This document shows positions 31,614 through 39,628 of a stretch of 54,582 nucleotides of DNA, piece after piece. Source of the stretch: Candidatus Fusobacterium pullicola (GTDB lineage Bacteria > Fusobacteriota > Fusobacteriia > Fusobacteriales > Fusobacteriaceae); contig JAHLFN010000081.1 of the NCBI GenBank assembly GCA_018883725.1, forward strand, positions 1 to 54,582, in the 5' to 3' direction. The number at the start of each line of letters is the position of its first letter. Position 1 is the first letter of the stretch. Both the position numbers and the translations under genes were made by a program. The notes under the pieces were generated by a model. It did not search any database. It saw only the letters and a program-made list of their open reading frames with translations, and was not told the origin of the DNA.

Positions 31614-32360
31614 ATGAAAAAGTTAACAGCGAGTTTATTGTTTTTTATTTTAGGTGTTATGTCATACTCTTTAAACTTTACTGTTTATCCAACAAGATTT
31701 GAGGTAGATAGTAAGAAAGTAACTACTGAAGAGATGACAATTGTAAATAATACAAATGGTCCACTGAGAGTAGAGATATATCCAGAGGGGGATATAGAGT
31801 TTGGAGAAGAGTATAATTTGAATTCAAATATTAAACTTTTCCCTAAGGCTGTAGCAGTAAAACCAGGAGGTAAGCAAGCTGTAAGATTTAGAGTAAAACC
31901 TGACACAAAAATGAAAGATGGAGAGTACAGAAGTTATATTACATTTAAAGAGATACCTTATGATATAAAATCTACAGCTAGTGAGGAAAAGAAGGAAGCT
32001 GAAGGGGTAACAACAGGAATTAACTTTATAACAGAGATATCAATACCAGTGTTTAGTATAGGAGAGAATAAGATAGTAAAGGGAGAGATGTCGAACTTTA
32101 AGTATCATTATGATGGCAAAGATATGGCATTTTCTTTTGATACAAAGTCTGAAGGGAATACTGCTGTAATCTATAAATATAGCTTAAAAATAGATGGAGA
32201 GGAGCCTTTAGAGGGAATACTTGGTTATAGCAAAAGAGATGGAGAAGGAAAGTTAGAAATAAGTATGGAACTTAAAGAGGGATTAAAAGGAAAGAGTGGA
32301 ACATTGAGAATTTATGACCAAGTTAATAAAGAGTATTTTAACCAAAAAATAAAATTATAA
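31614..32360 (+). CDS. Two-domain periplasmic pilus chaperone
   Basis: A 248-residue exported protein (signal peptide ending about SYSLN). The N-domain has FTVYPTRFEVDSKKV, IVNNTNGPLRVEIYP and VKPGGKQAVRFRVKP, closely similar to the one-domain chaperone at 30623. A linker with EEKKEAEG leads to a second beta domain (about 150-248) ending NQKIKL. Fimbrial chaperones donate a strand to subunits and deliver them to the usher. It is the last gene of the riboswitch 1 unit. The second riboswitch and major pilin follow. Confidence 0.75.
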   Translation: MKKLTASLLFFILGVMSYSLNFTVYPTRFEVDSKKVTTEEMTIVNNTNGPLRVEIYPEGDIEFGEEYNLNSNIKLFPKAVAVKPGGKQAVRFRVKPDTKMKDGEYRSYITFKEIPYDIKSTASEEKKEAEGVTTGINFITEISIPVFSIGENKIVKGEMSNFKYHYDGKDMAFSFDTKSEGNTAVIYKYSLKIDGEEPLEGILGYSKRDGEGKLEISMELKEGLKGKSGTLRIYDQVNKEYFNQKIKL

Positions 32361-32375
32361 AAAATAAAAAAAAGC

Positions 32376-32404
32376 TTGCAAAAATAAAAAAACAGGTGTA
32401 CAAT
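32376..32404 (+). promoter_or_regulatory. Promoter of the second riboswitch unit
   Basis: TTGCAA at 32376-32381, 17 bp, then TACAAT at 32399-32404, directly after the chaperone gene. A weaker match than the first unit's promoter. Confidence 0.6.
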
Positions 32405-32426
32405 TAGAATATAAAGAAAGAAAAAT

Positions 32427-32493
32427 ATTTGGCAAAACAGTGGAAACGCTGTGACGCAAAGCTATAGGGCCTTCTAAAATGGCAGCCAGTTGC
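32427..32493 (+). promoter_or_regulatory. Cyclic-di-GMP-I (GEMM) riboswitch 2
   Basis: The core is nearly identical to riboswitch 1: GGCAAAA, a first hairpin ACAGTG-GAAA-CGCTGT with a GNRA tetraloop, GACGCAAAGCTATAGGG, a second stem-loop, and GCCAGTTGC. The stem sequences differ but keep pairing (for example ATAACG/CGTTAT versus ACAGTG/CGCTGT), which supports a real conserved RNA. It precedes the probable major pilin. Confidence 0.9.
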
Positions 32494-32523
32494 AGGATAA
32501 TTTAATTAAATTATCCTTTTTTT
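32494..32523 (+). terminator. Riboswitch 2 expression-platform terminator
   Basis: A perfect 24-base palindrome (32494-32517) starting immediately after the aptamer's TTGC is followed by a T-run. Unlike platform 1, its arm does not obviously overlap P1, so the switching direction is uncertain. Confidence 0.85.
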
Positions 32524-32549
32524 ATTAAAAAATTTTAGGAGGGATTTAT

Positions 32550-33059
32550 ATGAAAAAATTATTATTATTAGCAGGAATCTTAGTAGTTGGAGTAGCATCT
32601 TTTGCAGGAGAAGCTGATTGGAGTAGCAATTCAGTAGAAAAAAAATTACAAGTAACAGCAACAGTTGTAAAAAATCTAGAAATAGATACACAGGATGTTA
32701 AATTTGGTGAAGTGGCAGCAGGAATGAAAGGAATAGCACCTAAACAAAATGGGAAAATAGAAATAAAAGGTGAGGCTGGAGCAACAGTAAAAGTTATGTT
32801 GAAAGATGAAGGTGGGAATGAAGTTAAAAAAGGAACTGTAGTAAGATTATGGGGACCTACTTCATCTAATACTAAAGAAAATATTGATTATCATCCAGAA
32901 TTTTCTACTAAAGATTATGGATTAGTTGATAATGGTGGTTATGGTTGGAAAGATATAGATGTAAAAGGAAAATTAGATGTACCAGAAAATGCTACTCCAG
33001 GTGAATATAGTGCTGTTTTAACAGCTCGTGTTTCTTATGTAAAATTTGCTGATAAATAA
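32550..33059 (+). CDS. Probable major pilin (DUF4402/CS1-like subunit C)
   Basis: A 169-residue exported protein with signal peptide MKKLLLLAGILVVGVASFAG. The mature N-terminus, SVEKKLQVTATVVKNLEID, is strikingly like that of the CFA/I and CS1 major pilins, whose donor strand begins VEKNITVTASV. VKFGEVAAGMKG, GKIEIKGEAG and the closing TPGEYSAVLTARVSY follow the subunit pattern. It has its own promoter and c-di-GMP riboswitch, a strong ribosome site (AGGAGGG) and a terminator directly after it. These are the signs of a gene made in excess over the rest of the locus, as expected of a shaft subunit. Confidence 0.78.
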   Translation: MKKLLLLAGILVVGVASFAGEADWSSNSVEKKLQVTATVVKNLEIDTQDVKFGEVAAGMKGIAPKQNGKIEIKGEAGATVKVMLKDEGGNEVKKGTVVRLWGPTSSNTKENIDYHPEFSTKDYGLVDNGGYGWKDIDVKGKLDVPENATPGEYSAVLTARVSYVKFADK

Positions 33060-33089
33060 TTTAATAAAAGCATAATTAGAGATTATTAT

Positions 33090-33122
33090 ATACCCTAGTG
33101 GGAAACTACTAGGGTATTTTTT
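33090..33122 (+). terminator. Terminator after the major pilin gene
   Basis: ATACCCTAGT (33090-33099) pairs with ACTAGGGTAT (33108-33117), followed by T. It lies between pilin and porin genes, so the porin would receive only read-through unless it has its own promoter. Confidence 0.9.
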
Positions 33123-33136
33123 ATAGAGGGAGAGAA

Positions 33137-34216
33137 ATGAGAAAATTAGGATTATTATTAGGAACATTAGTACTAGGAGTATTAGCTTCAGCTAAGGAAA
33201 TAGAGCAAGCTCCACCAGAGATATTAGTAGAAGAACCAGTAAAGGTTATAGAAAAAGAGATAATAGTATATAGAGACAGGGAAGTAGATAATAGCTTTAG
33301 ACCTAATGGTGAGTTAAATCTTGAGTATAGATATTATGGAGATACAGAGAGACAAAATAAAAATAGTTGGAATGGGTATAATAATAATTATTCAAGAACT
33401 CAATTAGAGGGAATTATAAATACAACTGAGAGTCAAAAGTTAGAGTTTAGAATAAGAGATTATAACAATTTAAATGAAGATGAGATAGATAGACCTAATT
33501 ATACAGAGACAAGGTTAAGATACTACTTTGATCATGGGGTATTGTCAGAAAGCAAAATTAATTTTACTTCAAGAGTACACTATATGAAAAATGGGAATGA
33601 TAACCATGATAAACAAGAGATAGAGTATCAAGCAAGATTTAATTTTGTAGATTACCTATTTAGCAATGAATATGTAAAACCTGTAGATCTAACAATAGCT
33701 CCATATTATAGATATACTTGGAATCAAAATAATAGTTCAGACTATGACAATGAGTTAGGGCTTTATTTTAACTTTCAATATGATTTACCATTTGGTTTTG
33801 GTACTCAACTAGAAGTAGATACATTTGGATTTCATTTTTATGGAAATGATAAATATGGAAATGTAATTGATGAAGATGGCAAATATAGTGATAAAAATAC
33901 AGATTTAGCTGTAAAATTTTATATTACTCAAAATACTATACTATATAGTAACGAGAACTTAGTGTTAGATTTTTTTGTTGAAGCTGGATATGACCCATAT
34001 ACATGGACAGCGAAACATGAGAAGGAAACTGATGCTACTACTTACTCTTTAAAAGCAGATCCACAGTTGAGATTATTTTATAATGTAACTCTAGAGTATC
34101 AAATTTATACTTTAATTGGAGCAGAGTATAGAAATTGGGATATAACTACAGAATCCACAGCTAAAAATTGGAGATGGCAACCATTTATGGCTTTAGGATT
34201 TAATATGGTATTTTAA
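33137..34216 (+). CDS. FomA-family outer-membrane porin
   Basis: A 359-residue outer-membrane beta-barrel protein. The signal peptide (MRKLGLLLGTLVLGVLASAK) is followed by a Pro/Glu/Val linker and the sequence IIVYRDREVDNSFRPNGELN. This resembles the mature start of FomA, the major porin and adhesin of Fusobacterium (VYRDREV...WRPNG). Many alternating aromatic strands follow, and the protein ends with Phe (LGFNMVF), the usual last residue of barrels recognised by BamA. It lies 78 bp after the major pilin, beyond a terminator, with its own GGGAGAG site. It may be a general porin or serve the pilus. Confidence 0.85.
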   Translation: MRKLGLLLGTLVLGVLASAKEIEQAPPEILVEEPVKVIEKEIIVYRDREVDNSFRPNGELNLEYRYYGDTERQNKNSWNGYNNNYSRTQLEGIINTTESQKLEFRIRDYNNLNEDEIDRPNYTETRLRYYFDHGVLSESKINFTSRVHYMKNGNDNHDKQEIEYQARFNFVDYLFSNEYVKPVDLTIAPYYRYTWNQNNSSDYDNELGLYFNFQYDLPFGFGTQLEVDTFGFHFYGNDKYGNVIDEDGKYSDKNTDLAVKFYITQNTILYSNENLVLDFFVEAGYDPYTWTAKHEKETDATTYSLKADPQLRLFYNVTLEYQIYTLIGAEYRNWDITTESTAKNWRWQPFMALGFNMVF

Positions 34217-34229
34217 AAAATGGAAGTAT

Positions 34230-34262
34230 GTGCTGGTAGAGTCAGCTATCAGCACTTTTTTT
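34230..34262 (+). terminator. Terminator after the porin gene
   Basis: GTGCTGGTAG (34230-34239) pairs with CTATCAGCAC (34246-34255) with one G-U, then seven T. Confidence 0.9.
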
Positions 34263-34333
34263 ATTGCTAAAAACTATGCTCTTTGTTATACTTATAGTAT
34301 ATAGATATATAGAATAAAAGGGGTTATTTAGTT

Positions 34334-36457
34334 ATGAGAAACAAATTTTTTGATATGAAAATAATGATAATAGGGATATTATTTACTATATTAATAGTTA
34401 TCTTTCAAATATATAAACATAGAATAACAGAAGAGAATCAAATTAAAAATGTAGGGATAATTTTAACTAATAAAATAAAGGTTAAGATGGAAGTTTTGGA
34501 GGATGTAACAGAGTATTTGAAAGAATTTACTATAATAAGAAAGGGAAATTTATCACAAGAGGATTTTTATAAAATTTCCAAATATTTATATTCACTTTAT
34601 AAAGATAATGAAATTATGGGGATATTTTATTTAAAAGGTGGAAAAGTTGAATATATATATCCATTGAAAAGAAATGTAGGGACATTAGGTTTAGATATTT
34701 TTAAGGCTGAAGATAGGAAAGAAGATGCTTATTTAGCAATGGAGAAAAAACAAGCAGTAGTATCTGGACCATATGATTTATACCAAGGTGGTAGAGGATT
34801 AATTATAAGAAATCCGATTTTTATGGAAGAAGAGGATGGTAGTGATAAATTTATTGGATTTAGTGTTGTTATTGCAAAATTTCCAGATTTTATAGATAGT
34901 ATTGACTTAAATGAGGTTTCAGATTATAACTATAAAATAACTACATTTTCAAATGGAGAGGAAAAATTAATTGCTAAAAGTAAAGGTGAGATGACATTAC
35001 CTAGAGTATTTACTGTAAACATTTTTAATAATAAGTGGAAAATAGCCTTAGAACCAATTAATTTTCTGGGGAAATTAGATGGAGTTTTGGTTGTATTTGT
35101 GAGTTTGATTATTTTGACTCTAATACTATCAAATCTTTCACATAGATATAAAGAAAATCGTATGTTACTTGAAGAGCTAGAATTAGAAAAGGAGTTATTT
35201 GAAGTAGCTTTAGAAAATAGTAATATGGTTATCTTTACATATGATGATGAAACTGGAAAAATAATTTTTAGAAATAAAAGATATTTTATAGAGGAATATA
35301 GTAATTATACAGAGATATACCCTGAAATGTTAGAGGGAAGTCTAATTATAGAAGAGGGAAAAGAAAAACTTATAGAGATATTCTCGGCGATAAAAGGTGG
35401 AAGAAAGAGTGCTTCTTGCATAGTTAAAAAGAAAAATGAAAAATATAGATATATTTGGGAAAAAATAACACTGCTAAATCCCTTTGTTGATAAATATGGT
35501 ATGAGAAAAATAATTGGAGTAGTTGAAAATATAACTGATTCTAAAGAAAAAGAGTTAAAGTTAGAAAGAGAAAGACATTATAAGAATGCCTTGAATGAAG
35601 GTTCTGTATTTTATTTAGAGGGAAATATTACAGCAAATAGCATACTGTTATTAAATGTTGAAAATTTTGAAGAGAATAAAATAGAGTATGAGAGTTTCAT
35701 AAAAAAATATATAAAAAATAATATTTATGAAGATGACCAAAAATGGCTAGAGAAAGCTTTAAGTATAGAAGGATGTAAAAAAAAATATTTTGAATATGGG
35801 AGTAAAGCTTTTACAGTAGAGTATCGTTGTCTTCATGAAGAAAGATATATTTGGGTAAGAGCAAATATTTATTTTACAGCGACTCCTAAAAATGATGAGT
35901 TGAATATTGTAATAGTAGTTAGAGATATAGATGAAGAGAAAAAAAGGGAGATGTCTTTAATAAATCAAGCAGAAAGAGATATGTTGACAGGATTATACAA
36001 TAGAAGTGCTATAAAAAATAGAATAAATGATTTTTTCTCTCATGATGTAAGAAGTGGAGCATTCTTTATTTTAGATTTAGATAATTTCAAAAGTATAAAT
36101 GATAACTATGGTCATCAATATGGAGATATTGTTTTAAAAGATACAGCAAAAATTTTAGTAAATAGTTTTAGAGAAGAGGATTTAGTAGCTAGATTAGGTG
36201 GAGATGAGTTTGTTGTTTTTATGAAGGATATTAAAAGTAGTGAAATTGCAGAAAGAAAAGCAAAATTATTAACTACCGCTTTGAAAAGAGTTTATAAAGA
36301 GCAAGGAAAAAAAATAGAGATAAGTGCTTCAATAGGAGTAGTAGTAACTTTCAATAGTAAGAAAGATTTTGAAACTCTTTATTTAGCTGCAGATGACTTA
36401 ATGTATGATATAAAAAGAGAAAAGAAAGACGGATATAAGTTGGTTGTAAATTTTTAA
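34334..36457 (+). CDS. Membrane diguanylate cyclase (extracytoplasmic sensor, PAS, GGDEF)
   Basis: A 707-residue protein. Transmembrane segments near residues 9-25 and 248-265 enclose an extracytoplasmic sensor, probably Cache-like. Two PAS-like regions (about 285-415 and 420-535) lead to a GGDEF domain at the C-terminus with DLDNFKSINDNYGHQYGD and ARLGGDEFVVF. The inhibitory I-site RxxD is present as REED, exactly five residues before GGDEF, so product inhibition is expected. It makes c-di-GMP from GTP. It follows the pilus locus, which is read by two c-di-GMP riboswitches, and overlaps in direction with a second hybrid kinase 18 bp downstream. Confidence 0.92.
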   Translation: MRNKFFDMKIMIIGILFTILIVIFQIYKHRITEENQIKNVGIILTNKIKVKMEVLEDVTEYLKEFTIIRKGNLSQEDFYKISKYLYSLYKDNEIMGIFYLKGGKVEYIYPLKRNVGTLGLDIFKAEDRKEDAYLAMEKKQAVVSGPYDLYQGGRGLIIRNPIFMEEEDGSDKFIGFSVVIAKFPDFIDSIDLNEVSDYNYKITTFSNGEEKLIAKSKGEMTLPRVFTVNIFNNKWKIALEPINFLGKLDGVLVVFVSLIILTLILSNLSHRYKENRMLLEELELEKELFEVALENSNMVIFTYDDETGKIIFRNKRYFIEEYSNYTEIYPEMLEGSLIIEEGKEKLIEIFSAIKGGRKSASCIVKKKNEKYRYIWEKITLLNPFVDKYGMRKIIGVVENITDSKEKELKLERERHYKNALNEGSVFYLEGNITANSILLLNVENFEENKIEYESFIKKYIKNNIYEDDQKWLEKALSIEGCKKKYFEYGSKAFTVEYRCLHEERYIWVRANIYFTATPKNDELNIVIVVRDIDEEKKREMSLINQAERDMLTGLYNRSAIKNRINDFFSHDVRSGAFFILDLDNFKSINDNYGHQYGDIVLKDTAKILVNSFREEDLVARLGGDEFVVFMKDIKSSEIAERKAKLLTTALKRVYKEQGKKIEISASIGVVVTFNSKKDFETLYLAADDLMYDIKREKKDGYKLVVNF

Positions 36458-36475
36458 GGAAAGTTGGTGGAATAG

Positions 36476-38437
36476 ATGATAGATGAAAAAGTTATCCATG
36501 ATATTTTGCAAGAGGCTGATATAGGAATATGGACAATAGAAATTGATAATAATAAATTACCAAGAATGTTTGCAAATGATACTATGTTAAGTTTAATAGA
36601 AGCAAATAAAAATGATACCCCAGAAGCTGTTTATAGAAAATGGTTTGAAAATATAGAGGAAGAGGATTATAAAAGAGTAAATCAAACTGTAGAAGAGATA
36701 GTTAAAGTTGGTAAAGCTGAAATAAGTTATTCTTGGAAAAGTCCTAAAAGGGGAAAAACATATGTAAGATGTGGAGGAACATTAGATTCTAAATATTTAG
36801 ATGGAATTAGAATTTCAGGGTATCATCAGGATATTACTGAACTTACTTTAGCTAAAAAAGAAAAAGAATGGTTAGAGAAATTAAACATTGATATAACAAA
36901 CTCCTTAGGAATACTTTATGATGGAATATATCGTATTGATTTAGAGAAAAGAGATATTAGTATATTAAAATCTATTTTTTCTAAAAAGAAAATAGAAAAA
37001 AAATTAAGTTATGAAGAGTTTTTAGAAATATTGGAAAAGCATTTTGAAGGTGAGGAGATAGAACAACTAAAGGATGATTTTTTAATAAAGAATTTGAAGA
37101 AAATTTTAACTCAAAAAGAGAGTGTAAAGATAAGAGAGATAAAGAATAAAAATAATTGGTATGAGTATACAATATTTTTTAAAAAAGAGAGTGAAGAAAA
37201 TAGATACTTAATAATAACATTAAAAGATATAACTGATAGAAAAAGTAAAGAGGAAGAGAATACAAGAAATTTGAAAGAAGCTTATGAGGCAGCTAAGCAA
37301 GCTAACATATCAAAAACTAGTTTTTTATCAAGAATGTCTCATGATATAAGAACTCCAATAAATGCCATAATAGGAATGGTAGGAATAGCTAAAAGAAATT
37401 TAGAAGATAGAGATAAAGTAGACGGATGTTTAACAAAGATTTTAAAGGCAAGTAATATTTTGTTGGAGTTAATAAATCAAGTTCTAGATATGAGTAAAAT
37501 AGAGAATGAAAATTATATAGAAAAAATAGAAACTTTTAATTTAAAAAATCTAACAAATGAATTAAGTCAAATTTATTGTGAATTGGCTAAGAAGAAAAAG
37601 CAAGATTATAGTTTAAGATATGAAAACTTAAAAAATGAGTATGTAAAATCGAATATTGTATCTTTGCAGAGGATTTTTACTAATGTTGTTTCAAATGCAA
37701 TAAAATATACACCAAAAGGTGGTAAAATAGAAATAGTAGTAAGAGAATTAAAAAATGAAAAAGAGGATAGGAAAAGCTATCAGTTAGAAGTTAAAGATAA
37801 TGGAATAGGAATATCAAAGGAATTTTTAAAAAAAATTTACGAACCTTTTAGTAGAGAAAAAAGTTCAGAAATAGGAACAGGATTAGGAATGTCTATAGTG
37901 CATAACTTAGTTTCAATACTAAATGGAAATATAGAAATAGATAGTGAGTTAGGTAAAGGAACAACCGTATATGTGACTTTAGAGCTTGAAATAGAGAGAA
38001 AAAAAGAAGAAAAAAGAGAAGAGATAGAAGCTGAAGAAGAGAGATTGGAAGAGCTGAACCTTAAAGGTAAAAAAATATTACTCGTAGAGGATAATGAGTT
38101 AAATTGTGAGATTGCTTATGAGCTTTTAAGTCTTACAGGAGCAGAAGTAAAAATAGCAGAAAACGGTACAAAAGCAGTAGAAATTTTTAAAAATTCTAAA
38201 ATAGGAGAGTTTGATATTATATTTATGGATATTCAAATGCCTATAATGGATGGTTATATGGCTACTAAAAATATAAGAGAGCTTGATAGAGAAGATGCAA
38301 GGAGTATAGTAATAGTTGCTATGTCAGCAAATGCTTTTTCAGATGATATTCAAAAAGCAAGATATTATGGTATGAATGATCATATTCCAAAACCTATCGA
38401 TATAAAAAAAATAATTAATATTTTAAAAGCAATATAG
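36476..38437 (+). CDS. Soluble hybrid histidine kinase with receiver
   Basis: A 653-residue protein without transmembrane segments. An N-terminal PAS domain (about 5-125) and a second PAS-like region (about 135-255) precede a coiled-coil. The HisKA motif is RMSHDIRTPINAIIG, and the ATPase shows VSNAIKYT, DNGIGI and GTGLGM. The C-terminal receiver has LVEDNELN, the phosphoacceptor Asp in FMDIQMPIMDG and the Lys in PKPID. It forms a pair with the GGDEF gene 18 bp upstream. Like the kinase at 18376 it has no Hpt domain. Its output partner is not evident but may be the REC-HD-GYP at the other end of the locus. Confidence 0.9.
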   Translation: MIDEKVIHDILQEADIGIWTIEIDNNKLPRMFANDTMLSLIEANKNDTPEAVYRKWFENIEEEDYKRVNQTVEEIVKVGKAEISYSWKSPKRGKTYVRCGGTLDSKYLDGIRISGYHQDITELTLAKKEKEWLEKLNIDITNSLGILYDGIYRIDLEKRDISILKSIFSKKKIEKKLSYEEFLEILEKHFEGEEIEQLKDDFLIKNLKKILTQKESVKIREIKNKNNWYEYTIFFKKESEENRYLIITLKDITDRKSKEEENTRNLKEAYEAAKQANISKTSFLSRMSHDIRTPINAIIGMVGIAKRNLEDRDKVDGCLTKILKASNILLELINQVLDMSKIENENYIEKIETFNLKNLTNELSQIYCELAKKKKQDYSLRYENLKNEYVKSNIVSLQRIFTNVVSNAIKYTPKGGKIEIVVRELKNEKEDRKSYQLEVKDNGIGISKEFLKKIYEPFSREKSSEIGTGLGMSIVHNLVSILNGNIEIDSELGKGTTVYVTLELEIERKKEEKREEIEAEEERLEELNLKGKKILLVEDNELNCEIAYELLSLTGAEVKIAENGTKAVEIFKNSKIGEFDIIFMDIQMPIMDGYMATKNIRELDREDARSIVIVAMSANAFSDDIQKARYYGMNDHIPKPIDIKKIINILKAI

Positions 38438-38453
38438 ATAAAATATATAGAGT

Positions 38454-38496
38454 AGGACTTTTACAATTTAGAAGAGGTAAAGGTCCTTATTTTTTA
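38454..38496 (+). terminator. Terminator between the kinase gene and hrcA
   Basis: AGGACTTTTAC (38454-38464) pairs with GTAAAGGTCCT (38477-38487) with one G-U, then a T-rich run. Confidence 0.85.
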
Positions 38497-38514
38497 TAAA
38501 AAATAAAAAAAAAC

Positions 38515-38543
38515 TTGACAAAAAGAAAAAAATATTATATATT
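38515..38543 (+). promoter_or_regulatory. Promoter of the hrcA-grpE-dnaK operon
   Basis: TTGACA at 38515-38520, 17 bp, then TATATT at 38538-38543. The CIRCE operator begins 14 bp downstream. Confidence 0.85.
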
Positions 38544-38556
38544 TACATTATAAGAA

Positions 38557-38583
38557 TTAGCACTCTTAATAAACGAGTGCTAA
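38557..38583 (+). promoter_or_regulatory. Perfect CIRCE operator
   Basis: TTAGCACTC - 9 bases - GAGTGCTAA, the exact consensus HrcA binding site, 17 bp before the hrcA start. Confidence 0.97.
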
Positions 38584-38599
38584 CAAAAAGGTGGTAAAA

Positions 38600-39628
38600 A
38601 TGTCTATAACAGAGAGAGAAAAACTCGTATTAAACGCTATAGTAAACTATTACCTCAATTTTGGTGATACTATAGGTTCTAGGACATTGGTAAAAAAATA
38701 TGGTATTGATCTTTCCTCAGCAACTATTAGAAATGTAATGGCTGATTTAGAAGATATGGGATTTATAGCAAAAACTCATACCTCTTCTGGAAGAATTCCT
38801 ACTGATAAGGGATATAAATACTATCTTGATGAACTTTTAAAAATAGAGAAACTTACGAAACAGGAGAAAGAAAATATTGAACTTTCTTATGAGAATCGTG
38901 TAAATGAATTGGATATGTTATTACAACATACATCTTCACTTCTTTCAAAGTTGACTACATATGCTGGAATAGCAATGGGGCCAGCTATAATAATAGAGAA
39001 GGTAAAAAAAGTTGAGTTAGTACATATAGATGATTATATGATAATAAGTATAATCGTTTTAGAAAATAGAACTGTAAAAACTAAAAAGGTAATACTGACA
39101 AATCCAATAACTAAAGATGAGTTAGCTGAGCTTACTGAAGAGATAAATGAGAGATTGAAAGTTGAAGATTTAAGTTCAACAGAGATTGAAAATTTTATAT
39201 TAGGTAAGAAGAAAATTATTCCTAAGGTAGCACAGCATTATGAGGATGATGGGAAGCTATTTATTAATAATGTACCAAGTATATTTAGAGATAAAAATGT
39301 AAATGAAGTTTCAGAAGCATTGGAACTATTTAATCAAAGAAAAGATATCAGAGGAATATTTGAGCATATAATAAATACAAGAAATACTACAAATGGAAGA
39401 GTAGAGGTAGTATTTGGAGATGAGCTAGGAATAAAGGAACTAGAGGATTATAGCTTTGTATATTCAACATATAGCATTGGAGATTCACAAGGGGTAATCG
39501 GAGTAATAGGACCTAAGAGAATGGCTTATTCGAAGACAATGGGACTTATAAAATATGTAACTCAAGAGGTAAATAAGGTAATAAATCAAAATCAGATTGA
39601 GAGAAAGGATGAAATTGATGAAAGATAA
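38600..39628 (+). CDS. hrcA: Heat-inducible transcription repressor HrcA
   Basis: A 342-residue repressor of heat-shock genes that binds CIRCE. The N-terminal winged helix begins ITEREKLVLNAIVNYYLN and contains SSATIRNVMADLEDMGF and the SSGRIPTDKGYKYYLD motif, all typical of HrcA. The central GAF-like dimerisation region and the C-terminal IGVIGPKRMAYSKTM block are intact. I chose ATG at 38600, 5 bases after AAAGGTGG; the in-frame GTG at 38591 lies inside that site. It is first in the operon, behind its own CIRCE, and overlaps grpE. Confidence 0.95.
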   Translation: MSITEREKLVLNAIVNYYLNFGDTIGSRTLVKKYGIDLSSATIRNVMADLEDMGFIAKTHTSSGRIPTDKGYKYYLDELLKIEKLTKQEKENIELSYENRVNELDMLLQHTSSLLSKLTTYAGIAMGPAIIIEKVKKVELVHIDDYMIISIIVLENRTVKTKKVILTNPITKDELAELTEEINERLKVEDLSSTEIENFILGKKKIIPKVAQHYEDDGKLFINNVPSIFRDKNVNEVSEALELFNQRKDIRGIFEHIINTRNTTNGRVEVVFGDELGIKELEDYSFVYSTYSIGDSQGVIGVIGPKRMAYSKTMGLIKYVTQEVNKVINQNQIERKDEIDER

